Of a DNA stretch of 64,000 nucleotides, positions 22,327 to 33,846 are shown one piece after another. Each line of letters begins with the position of its first letter. The stretch's first letter is position 1. The notes under the pieces are model-generated. The model saw only the letters and a list, made by a program, of their open reading frames with translations. It was not told the origin of the DNA and made no database searches. The stretch spans positions 72,524,001 through 72,588,000 of the forward strand of contig NC_071667.1 of assembly GCF_028554725.1 (NCBI RefSeq), written 5' to 3'. Made by a program: the position numbers and the translations under genes. Source of the stretch: Zeugodacus cucurbitae (Eukaryota; Arthropoda; Insecta; Diptera; Tephritidae).

Positions 22327-24229
22327 TATATGATTCATATGCTTTTCTTTCATTTGTAAAGTTTCTTAACATTAACTTAAATACATAAATTTATATTTTT
22401 TATTCCTTGCCATAAACAACTCATTTTCAATTTTATTACTAGAAACTTTATATATAAAAAATAAGCACAATTAAATTTCCTACTGGGTGCTTTAAAGCCC
22501 TTATGCCTTTACACCGCCAGCACCGAGTTTCCTGTGCACTGGATTTATGCGCTTGCATGTTTGTGCAAACAAATACGACTTGGCAGGTGTTTGCATAGCA
22601 TTTGCATGCATTATTATACCGTTACACCGCGAGCAACACGCACACTATCGAGAGGTCATAAGATGATGAAGCTGAAGATTGAAAGCAAAGGGGAGGTGCA
22701 CAGTTGCGCTGTGGTGAAACTTCTCCCCACCACCAATCACGTTTTTATTAACGTCAAATTGAGTGAATTTTAAACAACTCTCACCTCGTCAAACTTAAAC
22801 GCTTTCGCGTTGCTGCGCTGCTCAACCGCGCCGTGTTAGCAGCTGTTGTTGCCGCACACAAATTACTCATACGCGCAGGTGTTCCAAACAAATAGCAAAT
22901 TTATTTCAGTTTTTACGCGCACAAATCAGCATAAATCACTCGCTAAACTACGAATATATTTATTTGTGTGTGTATTAGTGGAAACACACCTCTCTTGTAC
23001 CCTTGCGTGCTAGTATTTGTGTTTGTACAGTTAGCGTGGCGCTAATATACACGTTCCGCCATTCACCGTCAGCAGCCACATTTCATTGGCAATAAAGTCG
23101 TATTAAAGTAATTAAAGCGATATATACAAACACTTCATTAGCACATACTTGTGAGCATTTATACACACACACACTCCAGCGCATTTCGTGTTGTTGCGTT
23201 GATTTGTTAATAACCGTAAAGAAAAGTGCGCCAAACAAATACGTGTGCGAAAGTCGAAAAGGCGAAAGGCAACGGGAATGCCAAACGGCAAATGAAACGG
23301 CATGCGCATTCTCGGCACTTTAATTAACTGCCACTTAATTGACGCGAGTGCTGCTGGCGGTGCAAGTGACCAAAGGCGGTAAGTGCGTGCGTGTGTGTGG
23401 GCAAGGACTCTCGCCTTACTTTTTTACTTAAGTCATGCAAACAATTCACGGGACGCTATGAATTTATAATTCTTTTTTTTCCTTTTTTTTTGTTATTTAT
23501 GTGCATATAATTGCTGATGTAGATATTTTAAATTGGCTTGCCTGTAGTCAACAGCTGGTGGTATTTATATGTGGAGTTTATTTATGAGAACAGCTGTTCG
23601 CTGTCATTTGAAAGTACTTGGAGTTGTGATTTGTGAACAATTCATATCAAAAATATTTTTTTTTGATAGAAGTGAAATGATTTTGAAGACAAAAAATCAA
23701 GTAAGTAAATTACAATGTAATGTAAATTAAGTACCATCTGAAATGATAGAATAAATACGACCAAAAAAATTGAAAATGTATCAGATAATAACCACTTCCA
23801 AAAACCTACAATATTTATTTTGAAAATTAATCACCTGAGTATTGAAAAACATCAGAAGATTTAGATTGTGGTACGGTTTCAAAATTAGATAATTAGTATC
23901 ACATTGAGTAGAAATCTCATATCATAACCCAATCAAATTGAACAACATTTTGTGGACGTCCAATCGTAAACCAATCCAAAATCAAACCTACTTCTCGAGT
24001 CTCCAAATATCAAATATGAGGATTCTCGTGTCCAAACACTTTATACAGAAAATACCGGCAAGAACTTTTGAATATTTCGGTCAGGCGATAAAAATTGATA
24101 AAACCTCTTTTCTAATATTCGAATAGAGTTTAAATTAGATATTAAAGATCGATAATTGTGAGTCAAGAAGTTCTTTAAGTTAGGTGGTCACAGAAGTTCT
24201 AACTGACGCTGAATAGAAGGAAATGTAGG
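22327..24229. other. Non-coding DNA
   Basis: No gene supported. A 37-codon frame from an ATG near 22664 (MMKLKIESKGEV...) has no recognisable domain. GTGTGTG near 23388-23400. Confidence 0.4.
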
Positions 24230-24244
24230 AACATGTTCGGCATA

Positions 24245-24572
24245 CTCATTGGTCACAGTTTGATGGCGGCGCACGCCCCATATTGGCTTATAGAAAGCGA
24301 AGAATGCAGGCAATGTCAAGAGCAAGGTACGAGAGAAACAATGGAACATATCTTGTGTGCTTGTCCTGCAGTGTCAATCTGGAAGAGATATCGTCAGTGA
24401 AACCACATCACCTTTTGAAATTCGCGTCATTGACTACATTACGGCTGGAGTACCGTATCGCAAAGAACCAAAATCGGTCTACCAGATTTACCTAACCTAG
24501 GTGATCGCAGGAACCTGAAAAATTGGAGAGACGTATTTGAGGAATATTGAAACTTTGTTCGAAACAACTATG
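24245..24572 (+). pseudogene. Non-LTR retrotransposon C-terminal zinc-knuckle remnant
   Basis: The plus strand reads IGHSLMAAHAPYWLI, then EECRQCQEQGTRETMEHILC, then ACPAVSIWKR before a stop near 24397. The pattern C-x2-C-x9-H-x3-C, preceded by L-x-G-H, marks the end of the ribonuclease H/zinc-knuckle tail of LINE polyproteins of the Jockey/R1/LOA type. Later codons (LPDLPNLGDRRNLKNWRDVF) continue in the same style in a shifted frame. Only this 3' end remains. It sits directly upstream of the rearranged RTE insertion. Confidence 0.65.
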
Positions 24573-24578
24573 TTGACC

Positions 24579-25137
24579 GAAAGTCTCAAATATAGATAAA
24601 TATCTTTGGCGTAGGAACCGCTTAAGCGATTATTTCCGAATCCACCAGAGCGCACCACTCATTTCTCCTTCTTGCTTTTTGCCGCCAACTGGAAACACCA
24701 AGTGTAGCCAGGTCACTTTCTACTTGGTCCTTCCAACGGAGAGGAGGTTGTCCTCTTCCTCCAGCGGGTACTGCATCGAGCACTTTCAGAGCTGGAGTGT
24801 TTTTATCCATCCATTCGTAGAACATGACCTAGCCAGCGTAGCCGCTGTCTTTTTATTCGCTGAATAAATATATAAATTCTATATATGTAGAAGTTCACGC
24901 GAGTGAGGAAAGTTACTGACTGTCACTCACTTGGGAGTGGCCAGGAATGATTCTTTTACATATTATACAAGCAACTCATGACTTACGGTTTTAGACCAAG
25001 TCCAAGTTAGACCTCTGGGTAGCCAACAGACATCCGTTTGGAGGCAAGCTAAAGTGTGAAGCCGAAGCCCGCTTCTGCGGTTGTGCGTTAGGTTTAAGAC
25101 TCACCTCATAAAAAAAACCTCCGCAATGAAAGTCTCA
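24579..25137 (-). mobile_element. RTE retrotransposon copy with 5' inversion (twin-priming structure)
   Basis: Two pieces of one RTE family lie head to head. 24601-24864 is the 3' end on the minus strand, ending in WRALVDS-like codons (here WCALVDSEIIA). 24881-25130 is the 5' leader on the plus strand, starting at the element's own 5' end. About 16 filler bases separate them. The 10-mer gaaagtctca flanks the unit at 24579-24588 and 25128-25137. Reading the minus strand, an inverted 5' segment precedes a forward 3' segment with the RNA 5' end at the junction. This is the product expected from twin priming during target-primed reverse transcription. Confidence 0.8.
24622..24864 (-). pseudogene. 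RTE polyprotein C-terminal fragment
   Basis: The minus strand reads NTPALKVLDAVPAGG, then GQPPLRWKDQVESDLATLG, then WRQKARRRNEWCALVDSEII. It is the same tail as at 1597-2160, with a small deletion in the GRGRGRPP stretch and a few substitutions. It is only about 65 codons long and non-functional. Confidence 0.85.
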
Positions 25138-25156
25138 TAAAACTATATATATTAAC

Positions 25157-25413
25157 GGGTGTTTTATTAGACATGTGGTTTTCAATGAGGCAATACTTTT
25201 TTAGAGTTGGATTTTTTGGCAGCTGTTACATGATTATACTACATTATACTCGGTTTTATATTTTCGTAATGAACAAACTTTCTCCGGAACAACGTTTATT
25301 GCTAACATACAGCCCCAAAAAGTGGTATAAATCTTTGTACCAAAGCTTAATTCTTGGCCCTAACATAAAATTCTATGCGTTTATTCTTGAATGACACATG
25401 TTTAAAAACCATC
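25157..25413 (+). mobile_element. Deleted IS630/Tc1/mariner-family element, about 257 bp
   Basis: The left end GGGTGTTTTATTAGACATGT and the right end ACACATGTTTAAAAACCATC are inverted copies. After the left end comes CAATGAGGCAATACTTTTTT, then an ATG reading MNKLSPEQRLLL, the N-terminus of a transposase family common in insects. The frame then runs into unrelated code. The body is deleted, leaving a MITE-like derivative. Related pieces are at 27171-27330 and 30750-30967. Confidence 0.6.
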
Positions 25414-25417
25414 ACTT

Positions 25418-26984
25418 ATTTGAGCAATATTGAAACTGTGGTTGAATAAACTATATGCATATATTGTTCGAATATATGTATATGTATTTGTGAAGCAAAA
25501 ATAGCCCAAAGCAACTAAGGACTCGTTTGCATTCAATTACCGTTAACAGTTTGTGTAAACCAAAAGTTCCGATGTATCTCAAGAAGTTTGTTATACCGAA
25601 TGTAGGCCACACGAGTGAAACGAACATACAAGCATATAGCAACACACTCACATACATTTATAAGCAAATAAATACACATGTATGTATGTATGTAGATGAG
25701 AAGCGCTTTCAACGCCTTGACTCAAACTTAAGTCACACGAGCGCTCCCGACGGAAACATTAATTCATTAAATAAACTTTGTTAATCTTCTCAAGCTTAAT
25801 TCTTAGCTAAAGTCAATACGAGCAAAACATAAATACAGAGATACAGAAACACAAACAAATAACTGCGTAGGCTTATATGTTAGCAGTTGAGTGTTGAAAG
25901 CAGCTAACAGATAATGTACAAATCCCTTCAACTTTAATTAGTATCAGTTACGCAAATTCACAACACCCACACACAGACACAAAAAAAAAAACAAGCGCAA
26001 ACAAGTTCGATTAATCAATTAACTGTATTAAAGCGTTCACTGAATTCCCTAGACTCTAGACGCTTGACACGTCGAAGGCGTGAAATGAATATTTCAAAAG
26101 CTATTTATATCGCTGAAAATGCCACTTTATTTATTTGCATTAATCGGCCAAAGCCAGATTGCATACATATAAACACAACAGCAGAAGCGCCGGCGGTGGA
26201 ACTCCACTGGCATTAAGCATTTGACATTCAAAGCCTATTAAAATGTACCAAATGTCTTTATGGTCATATTTTATTTATCTCTTGTTGGCATTATTTTCGC
26301 TAATAAAGTAATTTCCCACAGCAGTGAACACATACATACATTCAAAAATATATACAGTTACATTTTATGTTATGTAAACAGTGATTTTAACGTTGCGTCT
26401 GCGGCAAAACGCACTCAATCAAAGTAAAGTGAAAATTCCTCAAAAGTCTCCAGGCCAATATTACAGCCTCACCAGCTCCCACTACCAAGCACGGCTCTTA
26501 CAAACACCAAACGCGCTGAAGTTTGCTCTGGCTCCTGTCGAAATTGTTTCCACTTCGTCGCACAGACGAACTGCGTCCACGTCGGGAATTCGACTGTTTT
26601 TGGTAATACAATTTTAATTTATGAGCCGTAATTTTGCCACAAAAATAATTATGTTTCTCACCAAAATGAATCCCTTGAGGCAACTCATGAAATTCCGTTG
26701 TACGTCTTTTAAATGTGTGGCATGCAGACGCGGCGGTTTGGTCGAGCAGCAGCCATTAAGTACGCAAGGAAATGAAAAGCGCAAAGCACAAAGTGATACA
26801 AAGTAACTGTAATGGGAGTGTGCATGGGGGCCATACAGTATGTGGGAAAAGTGTAGTACTATACACACACAATTCATTTTTCAACATTCAAAATTTTAAG
26901 TATTTAAATTTGTTTTTAGACACAAATTAATGAATTGTCACAAGTCAATAAGAAAATTGTGTTAATTGACTAAATGAATAGCCT
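25418..26984. other. Non-coding DNA
   Basis: No gene supported. ATGTATGTATGT run at 25678-25693. Frames at 26381-26806 overlap on both strands and have no recognisable domain. Confidence 0.4.
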
Positions 26985-27050
26985 TTTCGCACAGCCAAAT
27001 TAATTGTTCAATTAAAATTTTAATTGAGAAACCAGTTTTTGCCATTCACA
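26985..27050 (-). mobile_element. MITE family, solo end (truncated copy 4)
   Basis: Begins GCCTTTTCGCACAG and continues CCAAATTAATTG and AATTAAAATTTTAATTGAG, which is the reverse complement of the right end of 10341-10737. The homology stops near 27050. The other end is missing. Confidence 0.7.
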
Positions 27051-27170
27051 CATGTGATATTAATAGCTTCATTATCTACTTTAAGAAGGATTTTAGGCTT
27101 GATTGCTCGATAAGACTAAGCTTTAAAGCCTCATCCACTCCACATATCACTTTTATTATCTCCAAAGTTC

Positions 27171-27330
27171 CAGGTATTTGTTAGACGTTTTGTTCTCAAT
27201 GAGGCCATTCCTTCCATTCAGAGTTGGTCTTTCTGACTGCTGCTACTTGATTTATACTCAATTTTGCTTAGCATTTCTGAATGAACAGACTTACGAACAA
27301 CGGAACAACGTATATTGTTGACATACAGCC
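27171..27330 (+). mobile_element. IS630/Tc1/mariner-family element, 5' fragment
   Basis: Matches the copy at 25157-25413 from the terminal repeat (TTAGACGTTTTGTTCTCAAT) through an ATG reading MNRL to CGGAACAACGT and ACATACAGCC. Shared sequence after the start codon in both copies shows that they derive from the same internally deleted parent. Confidence 0.55.
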
Positions 27331-27521
27331 ACAATTGCTGCCGAAAGTGGTCGAAATTTTGGTCTCTCGGTTTTTATTAATTCGGTGTTTTTTTAGACAT
27401 ATCCAATGGACTCTTTTAATTACTGCTATATCTGCTAGAATGCCTTTGCTGAGGTCACTCTTGCAGTCATTTACTTACATCAAGAGGGAGTTTCTAAAGT
27501 ATACATAAACTATCCAATATT

Positions 27522-27988
27522 ATACCGATTTCAATTAAATTAGGCATATAATATTTTCTTAATACCTCGATGACATGGATGGAATATGGGTGAAATCGGT
27601 TCAAAACCACGCCTACTTCTCATATAATAGAATTTTGATTTTCATCCGTTTCCTTTACTGTCTTATATATACATTAGCAACCAATGAAAAAAGTGGAATA
27701 AAACTTGTAGAAAAATTGTCAAGTGCGGACTCTAACTTTTCAAGACCCCGGATATCGGACATAAAGAACTCAATGTCTAAGAGTAATTTTTCACCGAAAA
27801 TATCGGTATTGGTGGTGAAAATGAGTCGAAACGGTTCTAGAATTACCTCAGCCCTCATTTATGATTGGACTTTGCTTTTCTATTGGACTTTATATATTCG
27901 GCATAAATTCCAATGGGTCTAATTGTATTATCTTAATAAAATTACATCAACAAATTTCGAGAGTATGAAATGTTCGGTTAAGCCCAAC
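27522..27988 (+). mobile_element. DINE-1-like element, 3' half (copy G1)
   Basis: Homologous to 37110-37790. Starts within the body (ACCGATTTCAATTAAATT) and ends in TTTCGAGAGTATGAAATGTT plus a damaged hairpin (TTCGGTTAAGCCCAA). The outermost CTTGTT tail is replaced by the next copy. Confidence 0.65.
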
Positions 27989-28507
27989 CTTATCTCTGAA
28001 ACTACTCGACCAATTTCAACGAAATTCGGTTTGTAATATTTTCCTGACTTCCCTGCGATATTTTGTGAAAATAGGCCAAATTGTTTCACAACCATGCTAC
28101 TTTCTATATACCAGAACTGTGAAGTCAATCTGAATCGTTTACTTTACAATATATAAAAAATAAGCACTAGTAAAGATATCGGAACATAACTTTGTACTAA
28201 TGCTACATTTATAGTGTGGCATCGCCCTTCTAAAAACTGTCGAAATCGGACCATATGTTTTCAAGACCCCATATATGGAACATGAGGACCTCAGAAGTAT
28301 AGGAAGTCTTGAGATATTTTGAAGAAATTCAGAGGGAATATGTTTCTTCTAATAATATGTCTCCGTACAATGAGTGAAATCGGGTCTTAACTTCACCTAC
28401 CTCTCATATACCTAATATTATGGTTTCCAACTTTCAAAATAACATTAATAAATTGCGAAATTGTAAAATGTTCGGTTGCACCCGAACTTAGCACTTCCTT
28501 ACTTGTT
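27989..28507 (+). mobile_element. DINE-1-like element, 3' part (copy G2)
   Basis: Begins inside the body (CTCTGAAACTACTCGACC) and runs to TTGCGAAATTGTAAAATG, the hairpin TTCGG/CCGAA and a CTTCCTTACTTGTT end. Same orientation as G1 and directly abutting it. Confidence 0.7.
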
Positions 28508-29788
28508 TTGAAAGAGCGCTAAATTTTCGCAGTCACTGTATAAAGTCAAAGAAATAAAGCACAAACAAGTCACACACCAAAAATACCGTAACAAAAGTTT
28601 GTGGACAAGGAGCTTATAATAGCAGACAAAGCACATGCACATACATACACACATTCATACATATACATTTGCATTATATATATCATGTAAATTACATAAG
28701 TACACACATACACATGTTTACATATCTGCAATAAAAATAGCACACCCATACACACACCAGCCAAACACCAGCTTAAGTAGCGCGCTTAAGTAGGTATGTG
28801 TGTATATGTGTATGCATGCGTGTGTGTGCGTGCGCTTTTATGTGCCACCACATATCGGCATATCCATTTATCTTAAAGCCGCCCTTAAGGGAATTGTCAG
28901 CAACAGCGACAGCATTTAAGGCTAAATGCCAATTTAAGCGATTTTAAACACATTACAATGCCTCTGCCCGCCTACTCACACACTCATCAAAAATACTTTG
29001 CGGTATAAAAAAATATATACATAAGCACATACATACTTCCATACATACAAACGCACATCAACGCTTTTGTGCGCTGAGCAGTCAAGCACGAAGCAAATGA
29101 GCTTTTTTTCTCACATTTCAATAGAAATTCCATTTTCTTGTAATTTAGTTTGAACTGGCGAGGCGCAAAGACGCTGAGACAAAGGCGTTATCTCCATGAG
29201 GGAGTTTAAAAAGACAATGAATGGATGGTATGTATGTTGGTGTGTTTGTGCGTATGTAAGTTTAGATAAAACAAGTTTTTTTCTGTGAATTTTTTTTATT
29301 TTTATGTTTATATGTGTGTTTGATATGTGTACATAGTGACAATAGCTGAGCAATAAAAATGCTCGCAAAATAAATAAGTCCACATACAATGCATTGATTG
29401 CTTCAGCTTCAGCAATAAATTGCTTCATAAATATTCATGTAACTATTCCCAAAAGAAATCAATGCATTCCTAACTGAAATCAGATAATTCTCGGAAATTA
29501 TTACGCGTGATTAAGCTAAAATATTGTTTGTCTACCATAACCTCAGCGAGGAATACTGATAAAATACATTCATAAATAGGCAATAAAAATGCCAACAGAG
29601 TAATAAGTGATTTTTCTGGATATAACGAATGTTGTGTTGTCTAATAAAAGGTATGCATTATCCAAATTGAGAACGTTTAAATGTTTGTTAATATAATAAT
29701 AAATTGGCTAGTTAGTAGCTTTAGAAAGAAGCTTTAATGAGTTGGTAAGTGGAATATGACAAGGTTTTATTCTACTTAATATACTTTA
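28508..29788. other. Non-coding DNA rich in CA/TG tracts
   Basis: Repeated ACACATACA-type tracts at 28630-28850 and 28975-29060. No gene recognised. Confidence 0.45.
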
Positions 29789-30635
29789 TATGGAAACCAT
29801 CGAGGTAGACCGACATGAGGCATGTCGTGACATCGCCCAGTAGATGAGAGTTAGTCACCAAACCATTTTAAACCATCTGCAGAAGACTCGAAACACAAAA
29901 AAGCTTGTTGTTTGGGTGCCGCATGATTTGATGCAAAAAATCATCACTTCTTGACTGAATCAACGCCTGCAAAATGCTGCTGAAACGGAACGAACTGGAC
30001 CCATTTTTGAAGCGGATGGTGACTGGCGACGAAAAATGGATCACATACGACAATATCAAGCGAAAACGGTCGTGCTCGAAGGTCGGTGAATCGTAACAAA
30101 CAGTGGCCAAGCCGTGATTGACGGACAAGAAGTTTTTGCTGTGTGTTTGGTGGGATTGGAAGGGATGAGCTGCTCCCATATGGCCAGACGCTTAATTCTA
30201 CCATCTACTGCGAATAACTGGACCGCTTGAAACAGGCGATCGACCAGAAGCGTCCAGAATTGGCCAACAGGAAGGGTGTAGTGTTCCACCAGGACAACGC
30301 CAGACCATACACTTCGTTGATGACCGACAGAAGCTACGCATGGTGATAGCCCGGACATAGCGCCAAGTGATTACCACCTGTTCCGGCCCATGGCGAACGC
30401 CCTTGGTGGTGTAAAGTTGAACTCAAAAGAGACTTGTTAAAAGTGACTGTCCAAGTTCTTCGCAAATAAGGAGGGGAGTTTTTTCAAGGGGGTATTATGA
30501 AGTTGCCATCTAGATGGAAACTTACTATCGTACGAAACGGCGCATATTTGAACCAAATCCGATCACTGTAACAATCTTTATAAAGCATTGAATAAAGAGC
30601 ATAAAAGCGGAAGGGAGATATTTGATAATCAATAT
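29789..30635 (+). pseudogene. mariner transposase relic, most of the gene plus 3' terminal repeat
   Basis: The plus strand, across several frames, reads EVDRHEACRDIAQ, then VSHQTILNHLQKT, then KKLVVWVPHDLMQK. Next come LLKRNELDPFLKRMVTGDEK, KFLLCVWWDWKG, FHQDNARPYTSLMT, SDYHLF and finally FFKGGIMKLPSRW. This is a mariner transposase from the end of the first helix-turn-helix to near the C-terminus. All three catalytic aspartates can be placed: codon 30028 in TGDEK, 30293 in HQDNARP and 30368 in SDYHLF. Several stops, two or more frameshifts and about 30 lost bases between the second and third aspartates make it dead. The inverted end is visible as CGGAAGGGAGATATTTG at 30608-30624. The N-terminus and left end are missing. 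Confidence 0.85.
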
Positions 30636-30749
30636 TTAGACATGAAATACTTATTTCGAATGATCCAATTATAGGTACTTTTTTCAAATGTCATGTTATT
30701 TTCTTCAGTATTGTTTGGTGCTTTAGAGTGTACACGAAGACAGGGCTTT

Positions 30750-30967
30750 TCCAAGAATGATGCCGGTAAGACGCCGACACTTCCCACACAACGCATCACT
30801 CAAAGGACTCATGGAGAGAACACTTCGGTGAGCAGATAATTTCTCGTTTTGGGCCGGTCGATTGGCCACCAAGATACATCATCATACCGTTAGACTTTTT
30901 TCTGCGGGGATATTTGCGCGTGTCATTTGCCAGCGAACGGGACATCTGGGACGTTTATAAGAGATAA
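30750..30967 (+). pseudogene. IS630/Tc1/mariner-family transposase, C-terminal fragment
   Basis: The frame reads HTTHHSKDSW, REHFGEQIISRFGPVDWPPR, then PLDFFLRGYLRVSFASERD up to a stop near 30967. The WPPR-x-TPLDFFLWG motif, with its aspartate in LDFF, is the third catalytic segment of a transposase family widespread in insects. Its N-terminus, M-N-x-L-S-x-E-Q, also occurs at 25157 and 27171. Two stops lie in the first codons. It abuts the mariner relic. Confidence 0.7.
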
Positions 30968-30989
30968 ACTTTACAAAATAAATAGCAAA

Positions 30990-33184
30990 GAATGCTCTTT
31001 CGACAATAAAATAATAAACATTCCTCATTAAATCTGAATTCTCTGTATTTTTTCTTTAAGAAGTAAGGAATCTCGAAATGGATTTCCCTTTACTAAGTTC
31101 ACGAGAATGAAGTAGAGTACTGCTGACTAAATTTTACTTTCTTTAAAACACAAAAAATTTATATCCACTCTCATTTCCATACTTTTTTCTTCTACAATTC
31201 ACAGAATAAAAAATGTATGCGTTCACCGGGGCGTATGAGTGATGTTCCAGCAAGTCATTATACTGAAATTTTATTTTTATAAACTCTTTACAGAGCCAAT
31301 ATTTGTATATGTGTGTATGTTATGTATTTGTAAATCAACATAAACTCATTTGCTTTAAATATTTATTCACTCAAGTGTATAATCATATTTGCATGGCTTT
31401 CATTACACCCTAAGGTTGCTTTTGTTGTACACTTACTTGTATTAAATATGCTTACAGATTTTATTGATTTTGTAAATACATAAATGTATGTTGAAGGCTT
31501 GTATGGAGAGCAGTTTCATATCGATTGATTTACTTTTCTGCAGTATATTTGTGATATGGATTTACAACAAAACATAGTGAAGTTTGCAGCATTCATATAA
31601 ATGTAAATTAGAAGAGATCACTTACTTAATAATTTAGATGCTTTCAGTTTTAGTTTACGTGCTTCAGATAATTTAAAGCAATTTTATGTGATTTCAAACA
31701 CCTGAAAATATAAAACAATATATTTTTTAATAAATTAGATGAGTTTGTTGTAGGAAAAAAAATATAGGAAATTTTTAAATTTTAAAGGAATTTGTTTTTC
31801 CCCCATCGTCATTTATAAAAGCCTAACAATACCTTAACTTAACTTCTTTTATAACAAACTCCACCATAAACCAAACGACAAACACATGGCATTAATCAGC
31901 GTTGCCACCTATATAGTCATTTTTTTTGATAATTATACCATACACGCGGCCATTTTACATATCATTACATGAGGTTACATGCACGCGCATACATTAGCAT
32001 TAGCAATTAGGGATGGTGGTGGTATTGGTGCGCTGCTTAAAATGCACGTCGAGTCCATTATGTGGCACATAACCTCAATTCAACTGAATTCAAAACGACA
32101 CCAACATAACCGACCGCTACCGGTGTTGCCTGTGTTGGCACCACCGACGATTGCGTTCACCGCAGGACAACAACCACCGGCTGACACAGAAAACATTTCA
32201 ACGCCGCAGCCGAGGAGTAGTATTTATGCGCTGCGTCACATGCCAATTTCAATGCAATTTCATTTCAACATTTTAGCCATTTCACCGCCGCTGTTGTTGT
32301 TAAATGCGTCGTGTTGTCCTGTCCAAACCGGCAACAAATTGATGCGGACAATTTGCTGGCAATATGCCATGTCTCATTTAATGTGTGCCAGCCATGCGCT
32401 TTCTCTGAGTGTGTGTGTTTGTGTGTGATTGTCCACCAATTTGGTGGCTCGTGCAAATTGCATTTTGCATTCACGCGCTGGCAACAAGCAGGCGTACGTG
32501 TCGCCTTTCATATCGATTAACAAGAATTTAACAGTCAATTTTTTTGCTTTTTTTCTGTTTTTTCGAAACGCTTGTTTTGAGTAAAATAGTTTGCTGGAAA
32601 GATTTTAAACTTTCTGATTTTATATTTTCCGCAGAATTTCAGTTTTCAATTGCCACTAATTGTCATAACAATGGCCGAGTATTAACAACAACAACAACTA
32701 ACAATAACAATAAAGCAAGTCATCTATGTATTCACTTACTCGCAGAAAAATATTCTGAAAATTCTACGCTCTGCTGAGTGCATTTTAAAGCATTTTGTAG
32801 GAAATTTAATTTCTTGTATTTTCTTATGAAAATGAGTAACCCTTCTCAATTCAGAGAAAGCTTTCGTTCTATTTGTGTCTTACAGGAAGTACTCGTGATT
32901 TAAATGAACTTGTGCACATGGAATTCGAGGAATTGTAAAGACATTTTTGTAAAAATATTCTTTGCTCACAATACTGTAAAGTAATTTCACCTTTTGAACT
33001 CTGTGGAAAAAACTAAAAGTCTTAATGAAAAATCTTGATTGCTCTCTTGATATTTACCCGCTTTTATCAGTAAATTCGTTTTAAAAATTTTCCCAGAGTG
33101 TGAGGCTTAATGCCATTAATAACCAATTCGGCGAAATGAACTCAAAGTATATCACTGCCAAGTCGATTTCACGAGAACAGAAAT
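30990..33184. other. Non-coding DNA
   Basis: No gene supported. The frame at 31979-32428 runs through CA-rich, ACC-rich DNA and ends in a GTGT tract (VCVCV). I regard it as chance. Confidence 0.4.
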
Positions 33185-33388
33185 ATGAAGGCTATTTGTG
33201 GAATTCCTGTCATAATTTTGTCAACATACCTGGCGATTTTTTGTAGTATCATTCTCTATTTGAATATTTTGCCAATTGCTGCAATTTACTTATTACTTAA
33301 GCTTGTCATTATGTTAAATTCTGTGACTGTTATTCTTGAACTAGTTAAACGGTTGTCATTTAAGTTTTAAGACCATATACGAAACATA

Positions 33389-33846
33389 TTAAGTTGGCAA
33401 ATATCTCCCTTCCGTCTTTTGGTCTTTGCAATACTCTACATCTTTGAAAGGTCTTGACATAACCTACAAAAAGACGCAAGGCATGATTACTTTGCATATA
33501 GCTTTCAATAGTTATAGACGTATAAACATGGAGTTTACTAACGACGAAATTCGTGATTTTTGATTTTTGAAATTAATTATGTTTTAGGGCATGGTATCAC
33601 TTCGAACTGCGGAGGAATGGTTTCGACGATTCAGAGAGGGTGAAAACGACACTATCGGGCCGAATCAACGCCTGCCATATGCTGCAGAAACGGAACGAAC
33701 ACGACCCATTTTTGAAGCAGATTGTGACTGGCAACGAAAAATGGATCACATACGGCAATATCAACCGAAAACGGTCGTGGTCGAAGGCTGGTGAATCGTC
33801 CCAAGCAGTGGATTTACGGCCAGGAAGGTTTTGCTGTGGAGATATT
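33389..33846 (+). mobile_element. mariner element, internally deleted, 5' terminal repeat present
   Basis: It starts with the terminal repeat TTAAGTTGGCAAATATCTCC and continues CTTCCG. This is the inverted form of the end at 30608-30624, so both copies belong to one family. A start codon follows at 33529 (MEFTNDEIRDF, then a stop). Next come WFRRFREGEND and a deletion that joins directly to INACHMLQKRNEHDPFLK. The first catalytic aspartate is changed to asparagine (VTGNEKW, codon 33733). Homology ends near 33846 with no right terminal repeat. Not functional. Confidence 0.8.

Noticed and set aside
29868..30358. Minus-strand frames of 86-103 codons
   Set aside because: They are antisense shadows of the mariner transposase relic on the plus strand.
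31979..32428. 149-codon plus-strand frame ending in SVCVCV
   Set aside because: Composition follows simple CA, ACC and GTGT tracts. There is no domain and no codon preference.
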